DNA of 64,000 nucleotides. It comes from an uncultured Actinomycetes bacterium. GTDB taxonomy: Bacteria > Actinomycetota > Acidimicrobiia > Acidimicrobiales > RAAP-2. The notes below the pieces were generated by a model that was given only the letters and a program-made list of their open reading frames with translations, was not told the DNA's origin and did not search any database. The DNA is taken from the NCBI GenBank assembly GCA_903825035.1, contig CAIJYV010000034.1, positions 1-64,000 on the forward strand. The letters are read 5' to 3'. Shown here piece after piece: positions 40,252-50,928 of this stretch (the first letter of the stretch is position 1; the number at the start of each line of letters is the position of its first letter). Position numbers and translations under genes: made by a program.

Positions 40252-42384
40252 TTAACCTTTTTTAATGGTGGTCGTGGTTCCCTTGGGTTTTGTGGTGGTG
40301 GTAACGCTCAGGTTTCGTTGCAGTGTAACGGGCTTAATTGGGTGGGCCACTAGATAGTTGAAGGCTCGAGCCACGACAGGCGCAGCCGCATTGGCACCGT
40401 ATCCGCCCTGAGCGACGACGCACAAAACGACATATTTAGGGTGCTGAACAGGACCAAAACCAACGAACCACGAATTGGGTTCAAGTCCTGGAGCGTTCGA
40501 AGCGGTCCCGGTTTTACCCGCAATCAAGAAACTTCCAAGGTTGAAGTTAGCCACGTGGTGGAAGGTGCTGTAGGCGGTTCCCGAGGGGCTGTTAACCACA
40601 CCGAGGAGTCCCTGGATAATTGGGTTGCGCACCGAGGGCGGCAGACTCACGTGAGCGGCGGCACGGGGCAAATACCGAGCCACCACGTTGCCGTGCGGCC
40701 CAATTACCGCCGCCGCGACTTCGGGCGAATAGCGAGTGCCACCGTTGGCGAGAGTTGCGTAGGCGGTGGCCATTCCAATTGGCGTAACGGCCGTCGAGCC
40801 CTGACCAAAGGCCATTTCCACGTTGTCTCCCGTGTACCAAGTCGTATTCGGGAAGGCCAGCGGAGCTTGGGCGTGAAGAGTGATTCGCACCGCTGGCGAG
40901 TCCACTCGAGATTGATTCTCGTTCGGCAAGTCAATGTTGGTGTAACTCGCTAGGCCATACTTGGCCGCTACGTCTTGGATTGGCGTTTGTCCGTACTTCT
41001 TGGTCTGAGACCAGAACAAATAGCCCAAGTTGTAAAAGTAATAGTCCGAAGACTTCGTGAGAGCCAGCGCCATGTTGACCTTGCCCTCACCCGAAGGTGT
41101 GTCGTCGTGGAAGAGGCATCCGTGACCACCTTGCAGACAGCCAGGTACCTTGAAGACACCGGTGTCGTTGATGTAGAGATTCGGTGAGATGAGATGGTGT
41201 TGGAGGGCTGCGGTCGCGGTAATCATTTTGAAGGTTGATCCCGGAGTGTAGTCACCCTGGATGGCGAAGTTGTTGAACGATCCGTTGTTTAAGAGGGTTT
41301 TGAACTGACTGTTAGACAGCCCAGAAACGAAGCTCTGCAAGTTATAGGAGGGGTACGAGCTCATCGCCAGGACCGCTCCAGTATTGGGGTCGAGCACAAC
41401 TGCTGCACCATTCATCGCTGGCGGACGCTTGCCTGAGACCGGGTCGACGCTCTGGCGCACACTCAAGATGTCTGAGGCGAGGGCGTTGTCGAGCGCCTTT
41501 TGCAGTCCGGCGTCTATATTGAGCACTACCGTATCGCCGACCGCTCCAGGTTTGGAGTGGGCGGTGCCGAGGATTTTCCCCTGAGCACTTACTTTGAGAG
41601 TCTGTACGCCATCTTGGCCTTTCAAGAAGTGCTCGTAAAAGTTCTCAATGCCGGTTTTGCCATAGAGCGAGTTCGGGTGATAACCCGAGTACGGGTGCGC
41701 GGCAATCTCCCCACCGGTAATTGGCCCAACGTAACCAAGGACTTGCGCACCGGTTTCGCCGCCTTGTGGGTACGAGCGGACCGCGACGTTCAGCACCGAC
41801 ACGCCAGGGAATTCTTCGGGATGAAGCTTGATGAACTCGAGCTCGGCGGTAGTGGCGTTGGCTATCAACGGGACTGGCTGGAAGGCGTCGTATTGAACAC
41901 TCGCCAGTTCAGACTTGATGGTTTTGACCTTGGTGCCGGTCAATGCCGCCAATGCGCCAATCGTTGCGGGATGTAGGTACGATTCTGCGCGCGAGAGTCG
42001 CACTTCAACTGTGACTTGGTTTGATACCAGTGGGCGTCCATTGCGGTCGAGTATCAAGCCGCGAGTCGCTGGAATAACCGATACCTGGAATGAGTTCGAG
42101 TTAACCGTGTGAATGGATGATTTCACGTCAACAATCTGCAGCATAAACAAACGGTAGACAACGATCACCAAAAGCAAGGTGAAGAAGCCACCAATCACAT
42201 ACCAGCGACGTTCGGGACGTACCTTATTTTCATCAGGAAAATTAACGAGGTCCTTTAATCCGACGCCTCGAGATTCGTTAATCCGGCGGCCCCGGCCTTT
42301 AAAGGGGTTGAGTGTTTCCCAGGGTCGCCACAGGCGGGAAAACCACGTACCCGTGGGGCGTTCGCGCCAAGAGCCCTTGCTCAT
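40252..42384 (-). CDS. mrdA: penicillin-binding protein 2 (elongasome transpeptidase)
   Basis: 710 aa; PATRGLILDRNGRPLVSN, GDYTPGSTFKMITA (SxxK), KSSDYYFY (SxN), LIAGKTGTAS (KTG); adjacent to mreD. Confidence 0.92.
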   Translation of the reverse strand: MSKGSWRERPTGTWFSRLWRPWETLNPFKGRGRRINESRGVGLKDLVNFPDENKVRPERRWYVIGGFFTLLLVIVVYRLFMLQIVDVKSSIHTVNSNSFQVSVIPATRGLILDRNGRPLVSNQVTVEVRLSRAESYLHPATIGALAALTGTKVKTIKSELASVQYDAFQPVPLIANATTAELEFIKLHPEEFPGVSVLNVAVRSYPQGGETGAQVLGYVGPITGGEIAAHPYSGYHPNSLYGKTGIENFYEHFLKGQDGVQTLKVSAQGKILGTAHSKPGAVGDTVVLNIDAGLQKALDNALASDILSVRQSVDPVSGKRPPAMNGAAVVLDPNTGAVLAMSSYPSYNLQSFVSGLSNSQFKTLLNNGSFNNFAIQGDYTPGSTFKMITATAALQHHLISPNLYINDTGVFKVPGCLQGGHGCLFHDDTPSGEGKVNMALALTKSSDYYFYNLGYLFWSQTKKYGQTPIQDVAAKYGLASYTNIDLPNENQSRVDSPAVRITLHAQAPLAFPNTTWYTGDNVEMAFGQGSTAVTPIGMATAYATLANGGTRYSPEVAAAVIGPHGNVVARYLPRAAAHVSLPPSVRNPIIQGLLGVVNSPSGTAYSTFHHVANFNLGSFLIAGKTGTASNAPGLEPNSWFVGFGPVQHPKYVVLCVVAQGGYGANAAAPVVARAFNYLVAHPIKPVTLQRNLSVTTTTKPKGTTTTIKKG

Positions 42385-42905
42385 CGCCTAGTCCTAACTA
42401 GGCCACTACCCCAACGAGCAACTCGAGTCAGGGGGCGAGCCAGCACGAAGAATGCCAACGAATTAACGACCATGTCTTGCAAGACGCTTCCGCGCCAGAG
42501 CCCAAAGTCGAGCACAAAGAAACCGGCAATGACGAAAAGTATCGGGGCCAATAGTCCGCCCACCGCCGCAATTACCGGGGCCACCCACCACGCTGCTGAC
42601 TCGAGGTCTCCAACTCCTTCGCGGCCCAAACGCACGGCGAGATACGCGATCAGCACCGCCACCACCGCTGTGAGTCCAAAGGGTGTGGCCGCGTGGGTAT
42701 CAAAGAAAATCCCCGTAATAAATCCACTTAGTAATGCCGCAATTGTTGAACCAGCCAAGCCCACGCAAAGTGGCCAAAGCCATACCAGCATGACCACCAC
42801 GCCAGAAACTCGAATGTTTGAGAAGACCACGAGTTGAAATGCCACGATGACCAGTGAGAATACGAAAGTTGGAAAGAGTTCCCTAATCACGTCGAGGGCT
42901 CCCAC
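42381..42905 (-). CDS. mreD: rod shape-determining protein MreD
   Basis: 174 aa polytopic protein between mreC and mrdA. Confidence 0.8.
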   Translation of the reverse strand: MGALDVIRELFPTFVFSLVIVAFQLVVFSNIRVSGVVVMLVWLWPLCVGLAGSTIAALLSGFITGIFFDTHAATPFGLTAVVAVLIAYLAVRLGREGVGDLESAAWWVAPVIAAVGGLLAPILFVIAGFFVLDFGLWRGSVLQDMVVNSLAFFVLARPLTRVARWGSGLVRTRR

Positions 42906-43705
42906 AACACGACATCGACATAATAAATGTGACGCAAGTCGGCGGTGGGGCGAAAGTTCAGTTCGTAGGTAGCTGCTCCAGGAGTGAGCCGAACTTTGGA
43001 AACGCGAGCGATGGGCAAACCCGCGGGATACAGCCCACCCTCTAAACCATCGGTGAAGACCATCATGCCAGGACGCACGTTAAAGGAGATTGGAACACTG
43101 GCGGCCGCCAATCCATTGTTCAGACCTCGTCCGGCGATGATTACCGAGGTCCCTTGGTTTGAAAAGACCGATCCGAAATGGGAGCGTTGGTCGGTAATTA
43201 ACCGGACCGTCGAGCCATGAAGGGTGGTTGATATCACGGTACCGATGAGTCCCCCGTTCGCCACCACTGGCATACCGGCCAAGACGCCATCATCGCGACC
43301 CTTAGAAATATCAATCGTTGCTGCGAATGAGGTTGGCGAAAAGCTCGATACCTCCGCCGAAACCGTGGGCAACGTCCCGACGAATGGCACATTCAACTCC
43401 GTGCTCATGTGGGACAACTTTTGGATAAAGGCGCGTGATTCGTTTAGGCGTAACTGGGCTTGGCCAAGTTCGTAACGGAGTTGTTGGTTCTGTTGAACGA
43501 GACTCGAGTAGTTCAGCGAACCCGAAAAAAAGTGACCCACCGGAGTTGCCACGAATCGGATCGTTGCCGCAAAGGGCGATACTGCCCCATTCGCAATTGT
43601 GCGGAGTCCAGCGCCGATTCCGACCGTGAATTGAAGCGCAACAAGGGTAATGGCGAAGCCCGAAAGTAGCGTGACGTTGCGTCGAGTCGACCGGCGAAGT
43701 GGCAC
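42887..43705 (-). CDS. mreC: rod shape-determining protein MreC
   Basis: 272 aa; N-terminal TM, coiled coil, beta-rich core (GLIGTVISTTLHGSTVRLITDQRS). Confidence 0.88.
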   Translation of the reverse strand: MPLRRSTRRNVTLLSGFAITLVALQFTVGIGAGLRTIANGAVSPFAATIRFVATPVGHFFSGSLNYSSLVQQNQQLRYELGQAQLRLNESRAFIQKLSHMSTELNVPFVGTLPTVSAEVSSFSPTSFAATIDISKGRDDGVLAGMPVVANGGLIGTVISTTLHGSTVRLITDQRSHFGSVFSNQGTSVIIAGRGLNNGLAAASVPISFNVRPGMMVFTDGLEGGLYPAGLPIARVSKVRLTPGAATYELNFRPTADLRHIYYVDVVLWEPST

Positions 43706-43711
43706 GAAGTA

Positions 43712-44743
43712 CTACCTCGAAGGTGAGGACTTCAACATACGAGCGAAGAGGTCCATCTCTTCCAAGCACGCACCACTACCCATGGCCACACAGTAGAGCG
43801 GGTCATCGGCGACGCGGAAGGGCATGCCCGTCTCGGCCTGTAAGCGAGCGGCAATTCCGGTGAGCAATGCGCCACCGCCCGTTAGGACCACGCCGGTTTG
43901 AGCGAGGTCCGAGGCCAGTTCAGGCGGAGTGCGGTCGAGAGTGGCCTTGACCGCATCAATGATTGCGTTAATCGGCACGGCCAGAGCTTCGCGAATCTGC
44001 TCAGTAGAAACAATGACCGTCTTTGGCAGACCGGTTTGCAAGTCTCGTCCGCGGATTTCCGCCCGAACCTCTTCTTGCAATGGGTAGGCCGAACCTAGGG
44101 CAATTTTCAATTCTTCGGCAGAACGCTCACCAATGGCAAGCGAGAACTCTTTGTTGGCGTACTTGATAATTGCTTCATCGAGTTCATCACCACCGACGCG
44201 GATTGATTCGCTGGTCACGATTCCACCAAGAGAGATCACCGCAACTTCAGTAGTTCCTCCCCCAATGTCAACAACCATATTTCCCGAAGGTTCGTGAATA
44301 GGAAGCCCCGCTCCGATTGCAGCGGCCATTGGTTCTTCGATGATGTAGGCCTTGCGAGCACCCGCAAATTCAGCGGCTTCAATTACCGCACGCTGCTCTA
44401 CTCCAGTAATTCCTGACGGTACGCAAATGATCATGCGAGGTTTAGCGAATCGGCGCTGGTGTACTCGCAAGATGAAGTAGCGCAACATCTTTTCGCAAAT
44501 GTCGAAGTCGGCAATTACGCCATCTTTTAGGGGGCGAATCGCTTGGATATTTCCCGGGGTGCGACCAACCATGCGCTTGGCCTCTGCGCCAACAGCGATG
44601 GGCTTGTTGTCTTTGGTGTCAATAGCAACTACCGAGGGTTCATTGAGCACAATCCCACGGCCGCGAACATAGACGAGCGTATTAGCGGTGCCAAGGTCGA
44701 CTGCCATGTCACGACCCAAAAATGAAAATGAACGATCTGCCAT
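43712..44743 (-). CDS. mreB: rod shape-determining protein MreB
   Basis: 343 aa; MAVDLGTANTLVYVRGRGIVLNEPSVVA, MVVDIGGGTTEVAVISLGGIV. Confidence 0.97.
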   Translation of the reverse strand: MADRSFSFLGRDMAVDLGTANTLVYVRGRGIVLNEPSVVAIDTKDNKPIAVGAEAKRMVGRTPGNIQAIRPLKDGVIADFDICEKMLRYFILRVHQRRFAKPRMIICVPSGITGVEQRAVIEAAEFAGARKAYIIEEPMAAAIGAGLPIHEPSGNMVVDIGGGTTEVAVISLGGIVTSESIRVGGDELDEAIIKYANKEFSLAIGERSAEELKIALGSAYPLQEEVRAEIRGRDLQTGLPKTVIVSTEQIREALAVPINAIIDAVKATLDRTPPELASDLAQTGVVLTGGGALLTGIAARLQAETGMPFRVADDPLYCVAMGSGACLEEMDLFARMLKSSPSR

Positions 44744-44825
44744 AAAACCTCAATTAGGTACTCGAAGTACCCTCCGCACTACAAGGTTAGGCGAAGTGGG
44801 CAACTTTCAGCCGGCTAATAATTTC

Positions 44826-45233
44826 TTACAGATTTGGAAAAAAGAGGGCGATTTCACGCGCCGCCGATTCGGCCGAATCTGAGCCGTGGATGATATTTTC
44901 GCTCATCACGAGGCCTAAATCACCCCGAATTGTACCCGGGAGGCTTTCGGCGGGATTGGTGGCACCAATCATCGTCCGAGCCACCTTCCAAGTGTCATCG
45001 GGGCCTTCGAGTACCGCCAAGAGAGCGGGTCCCGAGGTGATGAACTCAACAAGGCCAACAAAGAAGGGTTTTTCAGCGTGCTCGCCATAGTGGGCCTTAG
45101 CGGTGACCTCGTCAATGGTGCGAAGCTCGGCGGCGACAATTTTGATTCCTCGGCGCTCGAAGCGGCTGAGAACTTCTCCGACGAGTCCACGACGGACACC
45201 ATCAGGCTTAACAATAATAAAAGTACGATTCAC
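44826..45233 (-). CDS. ndk: nucleoside diphosphate kinase
   Basis: GTG start at 45233: [21 protein letters not shown]...[29 protein letters not shown]. Confidence 0.96.
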   Translation of the reverse strand: MNRTFIIVKPDGVRRGLVGEVLSRFERRGIKIVAAELRTIDEVTAKAHYGEHAEKPFFVGLVEFITSGPALLAVLEGPDDTWKVARTMIGATNPAESLPGTIRGDLGLVMSENIIHGSDSAESAAREIALFFPNL

Positions 45234-45244
45234 GGTTAGAAATT

Positions 45245-46582
45245 CTAGTCGTTGTTTCGCACGTGCCTTGAGGGGATTGACAACAGTTCTCCCCTTACCT
45301 CGGCGATTAGGTACAAGGACCCACAAACGACAATCAAATCCTCATCAGTTGAGTGTTCTCGCGCTTGAGCCAAGGCACGTAAAGCGCTGGTGTGTTCGAT
45401 AACCGTTTCACCGTGCTTGCGGAGTTCTTGTGCGACCAACGCCGACGGCATAGCTCGGGGTGACTCCGGAGTGCAGACGTGGAACTCGGTGAATCCTAAA
45501 TTCAAGAGTGGTTGAATCATGTCCGCAACCTCGCGGCCGTGCAGCATGCCAATGACACACCGTCGCTCGCCAGTTACGTGAAAGGCACCATCCAAAGTCG
45601 CCGCTAACGCACGCATCCCCGCTGGATTGTGGGCGCCATCGATCACGATCATTGGCGCGCGAGAGAGTAGCTCCATTCGACCGGGCATTTTTGCCTCGCC
45701 CAAGACCGTGCGGACGAGTTCGCCCCCTAAAGCACGACCGAGGAATGCCTCGCAAGCAGCAATCGCGTTCGCGGCGTTTTGGCCCTGGTGAATACCGTGC
45801 AGCGTCAGCAGCACCTCTTCGTAATTTTCGTAGGGCGTGCGCACGCTAATCAATCGACCGCCCACGGCCAGGTCATTGGCGAGCAAGGAGAAATTCTCTT
45901 CAAAGAGCCAGAGCGTTGCTCCGAGCGACTGCGCCTTGGCGGTCGCTACTTCTACGACCATCGCGTTCGTGGTCCCAACGATGGCTGTACCTTCTGCGCG
46001 GAAAATTCCGACCTTGTCGGTCGCGATTTCACTCACCGTCGTGCCCAGTACCGCCACATGGTCGAGGTCCACGTTGGTAATGACCGCAACATCTGAATCT
46101 ATAACGTTGGTCGAGTCCCACGTGCCGCCGAGGCCGACTTCAATGACCGCTACGTCGACGCCTTCGTCGGAAAAGTGAAGGAGTGCTCCAGCGGTTAATA
46201 ATTCGAAACGAGTCAGGATGATCCCAGACGCTTCTTCAATATCGCTCAATCGCTCGATTAGGGTGATCAACTCGCGGTCTCCAATGGGCTCACCATTGAC
46301 CGCAATTCTCTCGTTCAGGGCGTGAAGGTCGGGGCTCGTAAATGTACCCACTCGCAGTCCAGTGGCGTGTAGCAAAGCGCTGGTCAAAGTGGTGGTGGTC
46401 CCCTTGCCATTGGTTCCCGTGATGTGCACCATTGGATAATCCAAATGAGGGTCCGCAACAACCGCAAGGAACTTTCGAACTGGCTCAAGAGATGGAATAT
46501 CGGCGTGGTTCGGCGCCACCCGTTCAAAGTCAACGTGGGCTTCGAGCCAACCGAGCGCTGTCTCGTAGTTGCGAAATCGCAC
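45245..46582 (-). CDS. folC: bifunctional folylpolyglutamate/dihydrofolate synthase
   Basis: [49 protein letters not shown] at 46582 avoids overlapping clpX; the longer ORF starts at 46645. Confidence 0.93.
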   Translation of the reverse strand: MRFRNYETALGWLEAHVDFERVAPNHADIPSLEPVRKFLAVVADPHLDYPMVHITGTNGKGTTTTLTSALLHATGLRVGTFTSPDLHALNERIAVNGEPIGDRELITLIERLSDIEEASGIILTRFELLTAGALLHFSDEGVDVAVIEVGLGGTWDSTNVIDSDVAVITNVDLDHVAVLGTTVSEIATDKVGIFRAEGTAIVGTTNAMVVEVATAKAQSLGATLWLFEENFSLLANDLAVGGRLISVRTPYENYEEVLLTLHGIHQGQNAANAIAACEAFLGRALGGELVRTVLGEAKMPGRMELLSRAPMIVIDGAHNPAGMRALAATLDGAFHVTGERRCVIGMLHGREVADMIQPLLNLGFTEFHVCTPESPRAMPSALVAQELRKHGETVIEHTSALRALAQAREHSTDEDLIVVCGSLYLIAEVRGELLSIPSRHVRNND

Positions 46583-46586
46583 GAAT

Positions 46587-47843
46587 TTAGCTTGCGCGGC
46601 GCGCGCGAGTGGCCTTACGCAACTCGTACGTCGGCGAGCTCTCACTACGGACCGCAGCCGCAGTCACGACACACTTGGCGACGTCACTGCGACCAGGTAC
46701 GTCATACATTGGCTCGAGGAGAACCTGCTCCAAGATTGAACGCAAACCTCGAGCGCCAGTGCCACGTTCGAGCGCGAGGTCGGCAATTGCCTCTAGAGCA
46801 TCGGGCTGAAAGACCAACTCGACACCGTCCATCGCCAAAACCTGCTGGAACTGTCGAACGAGGGAGTTCTTGGGTTCGGTGAGAACAGAAATCAACATAT
46901 CGCGATCGAGTTGCTGAACCGCCGCCACGATTGGCAAGCGACCAATGAACTCTGGGATCAAGCCAAACTTGGTGAGGTCTTCGGGCAGAACGTTCTTGAA
47001 GAGCTCGATGTCACCAGCTCGCTTAGATTCGACCGGCTGGTTAAAACCCATAGATTTCTTGCCCAACCGCCGCTCGATAATCTCTTCGAGGCCAGCGAAT
47101 GCACCGCCACAGATAAACAGAATATTTTTGGTATCGAGAGTGATGAATTCCTGGTGAGGATGCTTGCGACCACCCTGTGGTGGGACGCTCGCAACGGTTC
47201 CCTCAAGAATCTTTAGTAGTGCTTGCTGAACTCCCTCACCCGACACGTCTCGGGTGATTGAAGGGTTCTCGGACTTGCGAGCGATTTTGTCGATTTCGTC
47301 GATGTAAATGATTCCCCGCTCGGCACGCTTAACGTCATAGTCCGCGGCGCTCAGGAGCTTGAGCAGGATATTTTCAACATCTTCACCCACGTAACCCGCT
47401 TCGGTCAGTGCGGTGGCGTCAGCGATGGCGAAAGGTACGTTCAACATGCGAGCAAGCGTTTGGGCGAGGAAAGTCTTGCCACATCCCGTGGGTCCGAGCA
47501 TGAGCACGTTGGACTTAGCGACTTCGACGTCGTCATCGTGCAGGGGTCCGGTTTGGATGCGCTTGTAGTGGTTGTAAACCGCGACCGCGAGGGTTTTTTT
47601 GGCCTCATCTTGGCCGATAACAAACTCGTCGAGGAAGGAAGAGACCTCACGAGGAGTTGGGAGTTCGTTCAGGACGAATTCGGGGCGATCGCCCAATTCA
47701 TCAGCAATGATTTCATTGCACAGGTCAATGCACTCGTTGCAAATGTAGACCCCAGGGCCCGCAATTAACTTGAGTACTGCCTTTTGACCCTTAGAGCAAA
47801 AATTGCACTTTAAGAGATCGTTGTTTTCGCCAAACTTTGCCAC
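46587..47843 (-). CDS. clpX: ATP-dependent Clp protease ATP-binding subunit ClpX
   Basis: 418 aa; N-terminal zinc finger [64 protein letters not shown]. Confidence 0.97.
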   Translation of the reverse strand: MAKFGENNDLLKCNFCSKGQKAVLKLIAGPGVYICNECIDLCNEIIADELGDRPEFVLNELPTPREVSSFLDEFVIGQDEAKKTLAVAVYNHYKRIQTGPLHDDDVEVAKSNVLMLGPTGCGKTFLAQTLARMLNVPFAIADATALTEAGYVGEDVENILLKLLSAADYDVKRAERGIIYIDEIDKIARKSENPSITRDVSGEGVQQALLKILEGTVASVPPQGGRKHPHQEFITLDTKNILFICGGAFAGLEEIIERRLGKKSMGFNQPVESKRAGDIELFKNVLPEDLTKFGLIPEFIGRLPIVAAVQQLDRDMLISVLTEPKNSLVRQFQQVLAMDGVELVFQPDALEAIADLALERGTGARGLRSILEQVLLEPMYDVPGRSDVAKCVVTAAAVRSESSPTYELRKATRARRAS

Positions 47844-47908
47844 TTCAGTCCTCCGACACGACCTCCGCCGTATACCATCCTACGAGAACCACACCCAAAA
47901 AACGGGCA

Positions 47909-48538
47909 TTAGGGGCGTTGGGTGATGACCTCATCAATTAGTCCGTATTCCACGGCATCCTTGGCCTCAAGAATGAAGTCGCGGTCAGTGTCTTGGGTGA
48001 TTCGCTCAACGGTTTGACCGGTGTCTTGAGCGAGCATCTCGTTCAAAATGTCTTTCATGCGCAAAATCTCACGGGCTTGAATTTCGATGTCGGAAGCTTG
48101 TCCGCCCACTCCACCCCAGGGCTGGTGCAACAACACGCGCGAGTGCGGCAAGGCGTAGCGCTTGCCCTTGGTGCCCGCGGCGAGCAAGACTGCCGCCGCT
48201 GAAGCGGCCTGACCGAAGCAGAAGGTTGACACATCGGGCTTGATGTACTTCATCGTGTCATAAATGGCGAATAGTCCAGTGATGTCTCCACCGGGTGAGT
48301 TGATGTAGAGGTTGATGTCCTTATCAGGATCTTCACTCTCGAGGAAAAGCATCTGGGCACATACCAAGTTGGCAATCGTGTCATCAATGCCGGTACCAAT
48401 GAAGATGATTCGTTCGCGCAACAGGCGACTGTAGAGGTCGTAGGCACGCTCGCCACGGTTCGACGATTCGACGACCGTCGGTACGAGGTAGTTCTGGAAG
48501 CGGTAGTTGTCGTTCACGAAATCCACCTTAGAGGTCAA
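47909..48538 (-). CDS. clpP: ATP-dependent Clp protease proteolytic subunit
   Basis: [51 protein letters not shown]. Confidence 0.97.
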   Translation of the reverse strand: MTSKVDFVNDNYRFQNYLVPTVVESSNRGERAYDLYSRLLRERIIFIGTGIDDTIANLVCAQMLFLESEDPDKDINLYINSPGGDITGLFAIYDTMKYIKPDVSTFCFGQAASAAAVLLAAGTKGKRYALPHSRVLLHQPWGGVGGQASDIEIQAREILRMKDILNEMLAQDTGQTVERITQDTDRDFILEAKDAVEYGLIDEVITQRP

Positions 48539-49865
48539 GTCCAGCGGTTTGGTCAGCTTCTAATAATTCCTTGTTGATTTCCGCTCCTTCGGGGTCAACG
48601 TAGACCACGCGCTCTTCCAGCCACTTCTGGGCCTTCATCTTGGCGACCTCGGCCTGGAAAGAAACTTGGCGACCGGAATCGTACAAATTCGTTCGCAAGA
48701 CTTCGGGCTTCACGTCCATCGACAAGGCGGTCTTGACCAGTTCTTCTTCGATTTCCTCAGTACTCGCTTCGAGCTTCTCAGCCTTTACGATTGCGCGCAG
48801 CGCCAGGTCTGAACGAACCGCACGCAGGGCGTCCGCACGGAAGACTTCGATGAGTTGCTCGGCCGTTTGGCCGGTGGCTTGCAAGAAGGTCTCGATGGTG
48901 AAGTTCTGATTTGACAAGCGGTGACCCAGCTCGTGTAGTCGCTCATTGGTTTCGGCGTCGAGTAGCGCCGCGGGGCTTTCGTTTTCTGCCACCAATTCAG
49001 CGACTGCGCTCGCAATGGCCTCGCGCTTACCCATTTGCGCTTCCATTACGCGCATGCGCTGCATCTGGTCTTGAAGCGTGTTACGCATCTCTTCGACGCT
49101 CTGCCACTCGGTGTTGTCTTTCACCCACTCGTCGTCCAAAGCGGGAAGCTCGCGCTCTTTGACGGCCTTGATTTGAATGACGTAGGAAACGTCTAAGCCG
49201 CCTGGCTGAGTTGAAGTGAAGCTGAGCTCCTCGCCCGCCTTCATGCCAACAATGAGTCCGTCAGTTTCTGGTGCGAGTGAGTTTGAGCCCACGGCGTACA
49301 TAAAGTCAGACACCTCGAAGGGCTCGACGCCCTCCATGCCAACTTGCTCAGCCCGTACGTCCAAGGTGACCATGTCGCCGGTAACGATCGGACGATCAAC
49401 GTCCTTGAGAACTGCATCAGTCTCTAAGTAGCGATTGATTTGGGCGTCAACCTCATCGGGAGTAACCATCGGCGAGGGAATGGTTACCTTCAGCTTCTGG
49501 TATCCCGAAACTTTAACTTCGGGACGGATCTCAACCACGCACTCGAAGGTGAGGTTGCCCTCTTCTTCACCAGCGGTGATATCAATATCAGGTTGGCCGA
49601 TTGGATCAATGCCCGCTTCGACTACGGCGTGCGCGTAGAAGTCAGGCATCGACTCGCGAATAGCCTCGCCGCGCAACGCAGCCGGGCCACCGAGGTGCGC
49701 GATAAGTACATTGCGCGGAACCTTGCCCCGACGGAAACCCTTGATGTTGACTTGGCGGCCAACGGTCACGACCGCCTTGTCGATGGCCGCATTCATTTCG
49801 GCGTCATCGAGCTCAACGGTCAGTTTTACTTTGTTTTCGGGCAGGGTGGCAGTGGTAGCACGCAT
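48528..49865 (-). CDS. tig: trigger factor
   Basis: 445 aa; [28 protein letters not shown] signature; tig-clpP-clpX order. Confidence 0.95.
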   Translation of the reverse strand: MRATTATLPENKVKLTVELDDAEMNAAIDKAVVTVGRQVNIKGFRRGKVPRNVLIAHLGGPAALRGEAIRESMPDFYAHAVVEAGIDPIGQPDIDITAGEEEGNLTFECVVEIRPEVKVSGYQKLKVTIPSPMVTPDEVDAQINRYLETDAVLKDVDRPIVTGDMVTLDVRAEQVGMEGVEPFEVSDFMYAVGSNSLAPETDGLIVGMKAGEELSFTSTQPGGLDVSYVIQIKAVKERELPALDDEWVKDNTEWQSVEEMRNTLQDQMQRMRVMEAQMGKREAIASAVAELVAENESPAALLDAETNERLHELGHRLSNQNFTIETFLQATGQTAEQLIEVFRADALRAVRSDLALRAIVKAEKLEASTEEIEEELVKTALSMDVKPEVLRTNLYDSGRQVSFQAEVAKMKAQKWLEERVVYVDPEGAEINKELLEADQTAGLDL

Positions 49866-49892
49866 AAGGGAAAACAGCCTAGTTGTTGGTGA

Positions 49893-50708
49893 CTAGCGGG
49901 TCGTCGCGAGGCCGTTGGCGAGCGCCAAGGCCACACCCACATTGCCCAAAACCTTCGTGGAGGACTCCCCCAAAAAGGCCTCCGCGCTGATACGCCCAGC
50001 GCAGCGCCGCCAGAACATCGAAACGGGCGTCGTCAGTTCCAAGAGTGGCTGCTCGCTCGAGTACTCCACCGGAACTGCCCCCTCGGGCAAGCATCGAAAG
50101 GTCATGCTCCTCGCCAGGCGACCTGACAGGTTTATTCGAATGAGCTCGCCACCTTGCAATTCAGTCGCCCCCTTAATGACCGAGGGCAGAGTTGCCTCAA
50201 AATGAGCTATCACGACCTCTTCAGCGACCGTGTGATCATCTTCTGGCCGAAGCATCGCGTCACGTAAATCTTGCATATGAATCCACGAATCAAAGATTCG
50301 GGTTTCCATGCGAAAGCGGTAGGTCGCCGATTCACCGAGGGGCGTGGTGACTATTTGGTCGTAACCCTCTGGTTTCATGTCTCGAAGCCGGACCAGTGAA
50401 CGTGCGGTTTCGATACCAAACAACCCCGGCAGTTGACGAGCCGGGAGCGATTGCATTGAGAGTATGAAGCCCTGATTGAGCACCCCAAGTTCGTTTTTGA
50501 TGAAATCACCCGAAACACTCTTCGTGTCAGGGACGAACCCCTCGTTGTAGTAGCGCTCCCAGCCAAGGAGGTGGCAGACAATGTCTCGAATAGACCAACC
50601 CGGGCACGGAGTTGGCCAGTCGAATAATTCTTCGGGAAAGGTCTCGATGAGGTAGTAGATCGTCCCCCAGGTTTCTTCTAGGGCATCGGCAATCCACGCG
50701 TCGCTCAC
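49893..50708 (-). CDS. maleylpyruvate isomerase/DinB-like (mycothiol-dependent enzyme N-terminal domain) family
   Basis: 271 aa; FDWPTPCPGWSIRDIVCHLLGWERYY. Confidence 0.75.
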   Translation of the reverse strand: MSDAWIADALEETWGTIYYLIETFPEELFDWPTPCPGWSIRDIVCHLLGWERYYNEGFVPDTKSVSGDFIKNELGVLNQGFILSMQSLPARQLPGLFGIETARSLVRLRDMKPEGYDQIVTTPLGESATYRFRMETRIFDSWIHMQDLRDAMLRPEDDHTVAEEVVIAHFEATLPSVIKGATELQGGELIRINLSGRLARSMTFRCLPEGAVPVEYSSEQPLLELTTPVSMFWRRCAGRISAEAFLGESSTKVLGNVGVALALANGLATTR

Positions 50709-50714
50709 CTACAA

Positions 50715-50743
50715 ATTCTAGGGACGCACAAGGGCATTGTGAA
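50715..50743 (-). promoter_or_regulatory. promoter for the 50708 gene, predicted leaderless
   Basis: Minus strand TTCACA-N17-TAGAAT-N6-GTG. Confidence 0.65.
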
Positions 50744-50764
50744 TTTGTGGCATTGTAGATACCT

Positions 50765-50842
50765 CGGGAAGTAGCGCAGCTTGGTTAGCGCGCCTGGTTT
50801 GGGACCAGGAGGCCGGGGGTTCGAATCCCCCCTTCCCGACCA
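50765..50842 (+). tRNA. tRNA-Pro(TGG), CCA encoded
   Basis: CGGGAAG/CTTCCCG acceptor, CCTGG-TTTGGGA-CCAGG anticodon arm, GGGGGTTCGAATCCCCC T arm, terminal ACCA. Confidence 0.97.
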
Positions 50843-50881
50843 ATCGGCATTGCCTTCCCTAAGTTCAAGAGTTCGCCCTCA

Positions 50882-50907
50882 GCGATGAAGTTTCTGAACT
50901 TCATCGC
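50882..50907. promoter_or_regulatory. perfect 11-bp inverted repeat upstream of putA
   Basis: GCGATGAAGTT-TCTG-AACTTCATCGC. Confidence 0.55.
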
Positions 50908-50928
50908 CGATTAACTAACCTCACTTTG

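Noticed and set aside
44757-44771. GGTACT-CGA-AGTACC hairpin upstream of mreB
   Set aside because: Only 6 bp with a tight loop; too short to claim regulation without conservation.
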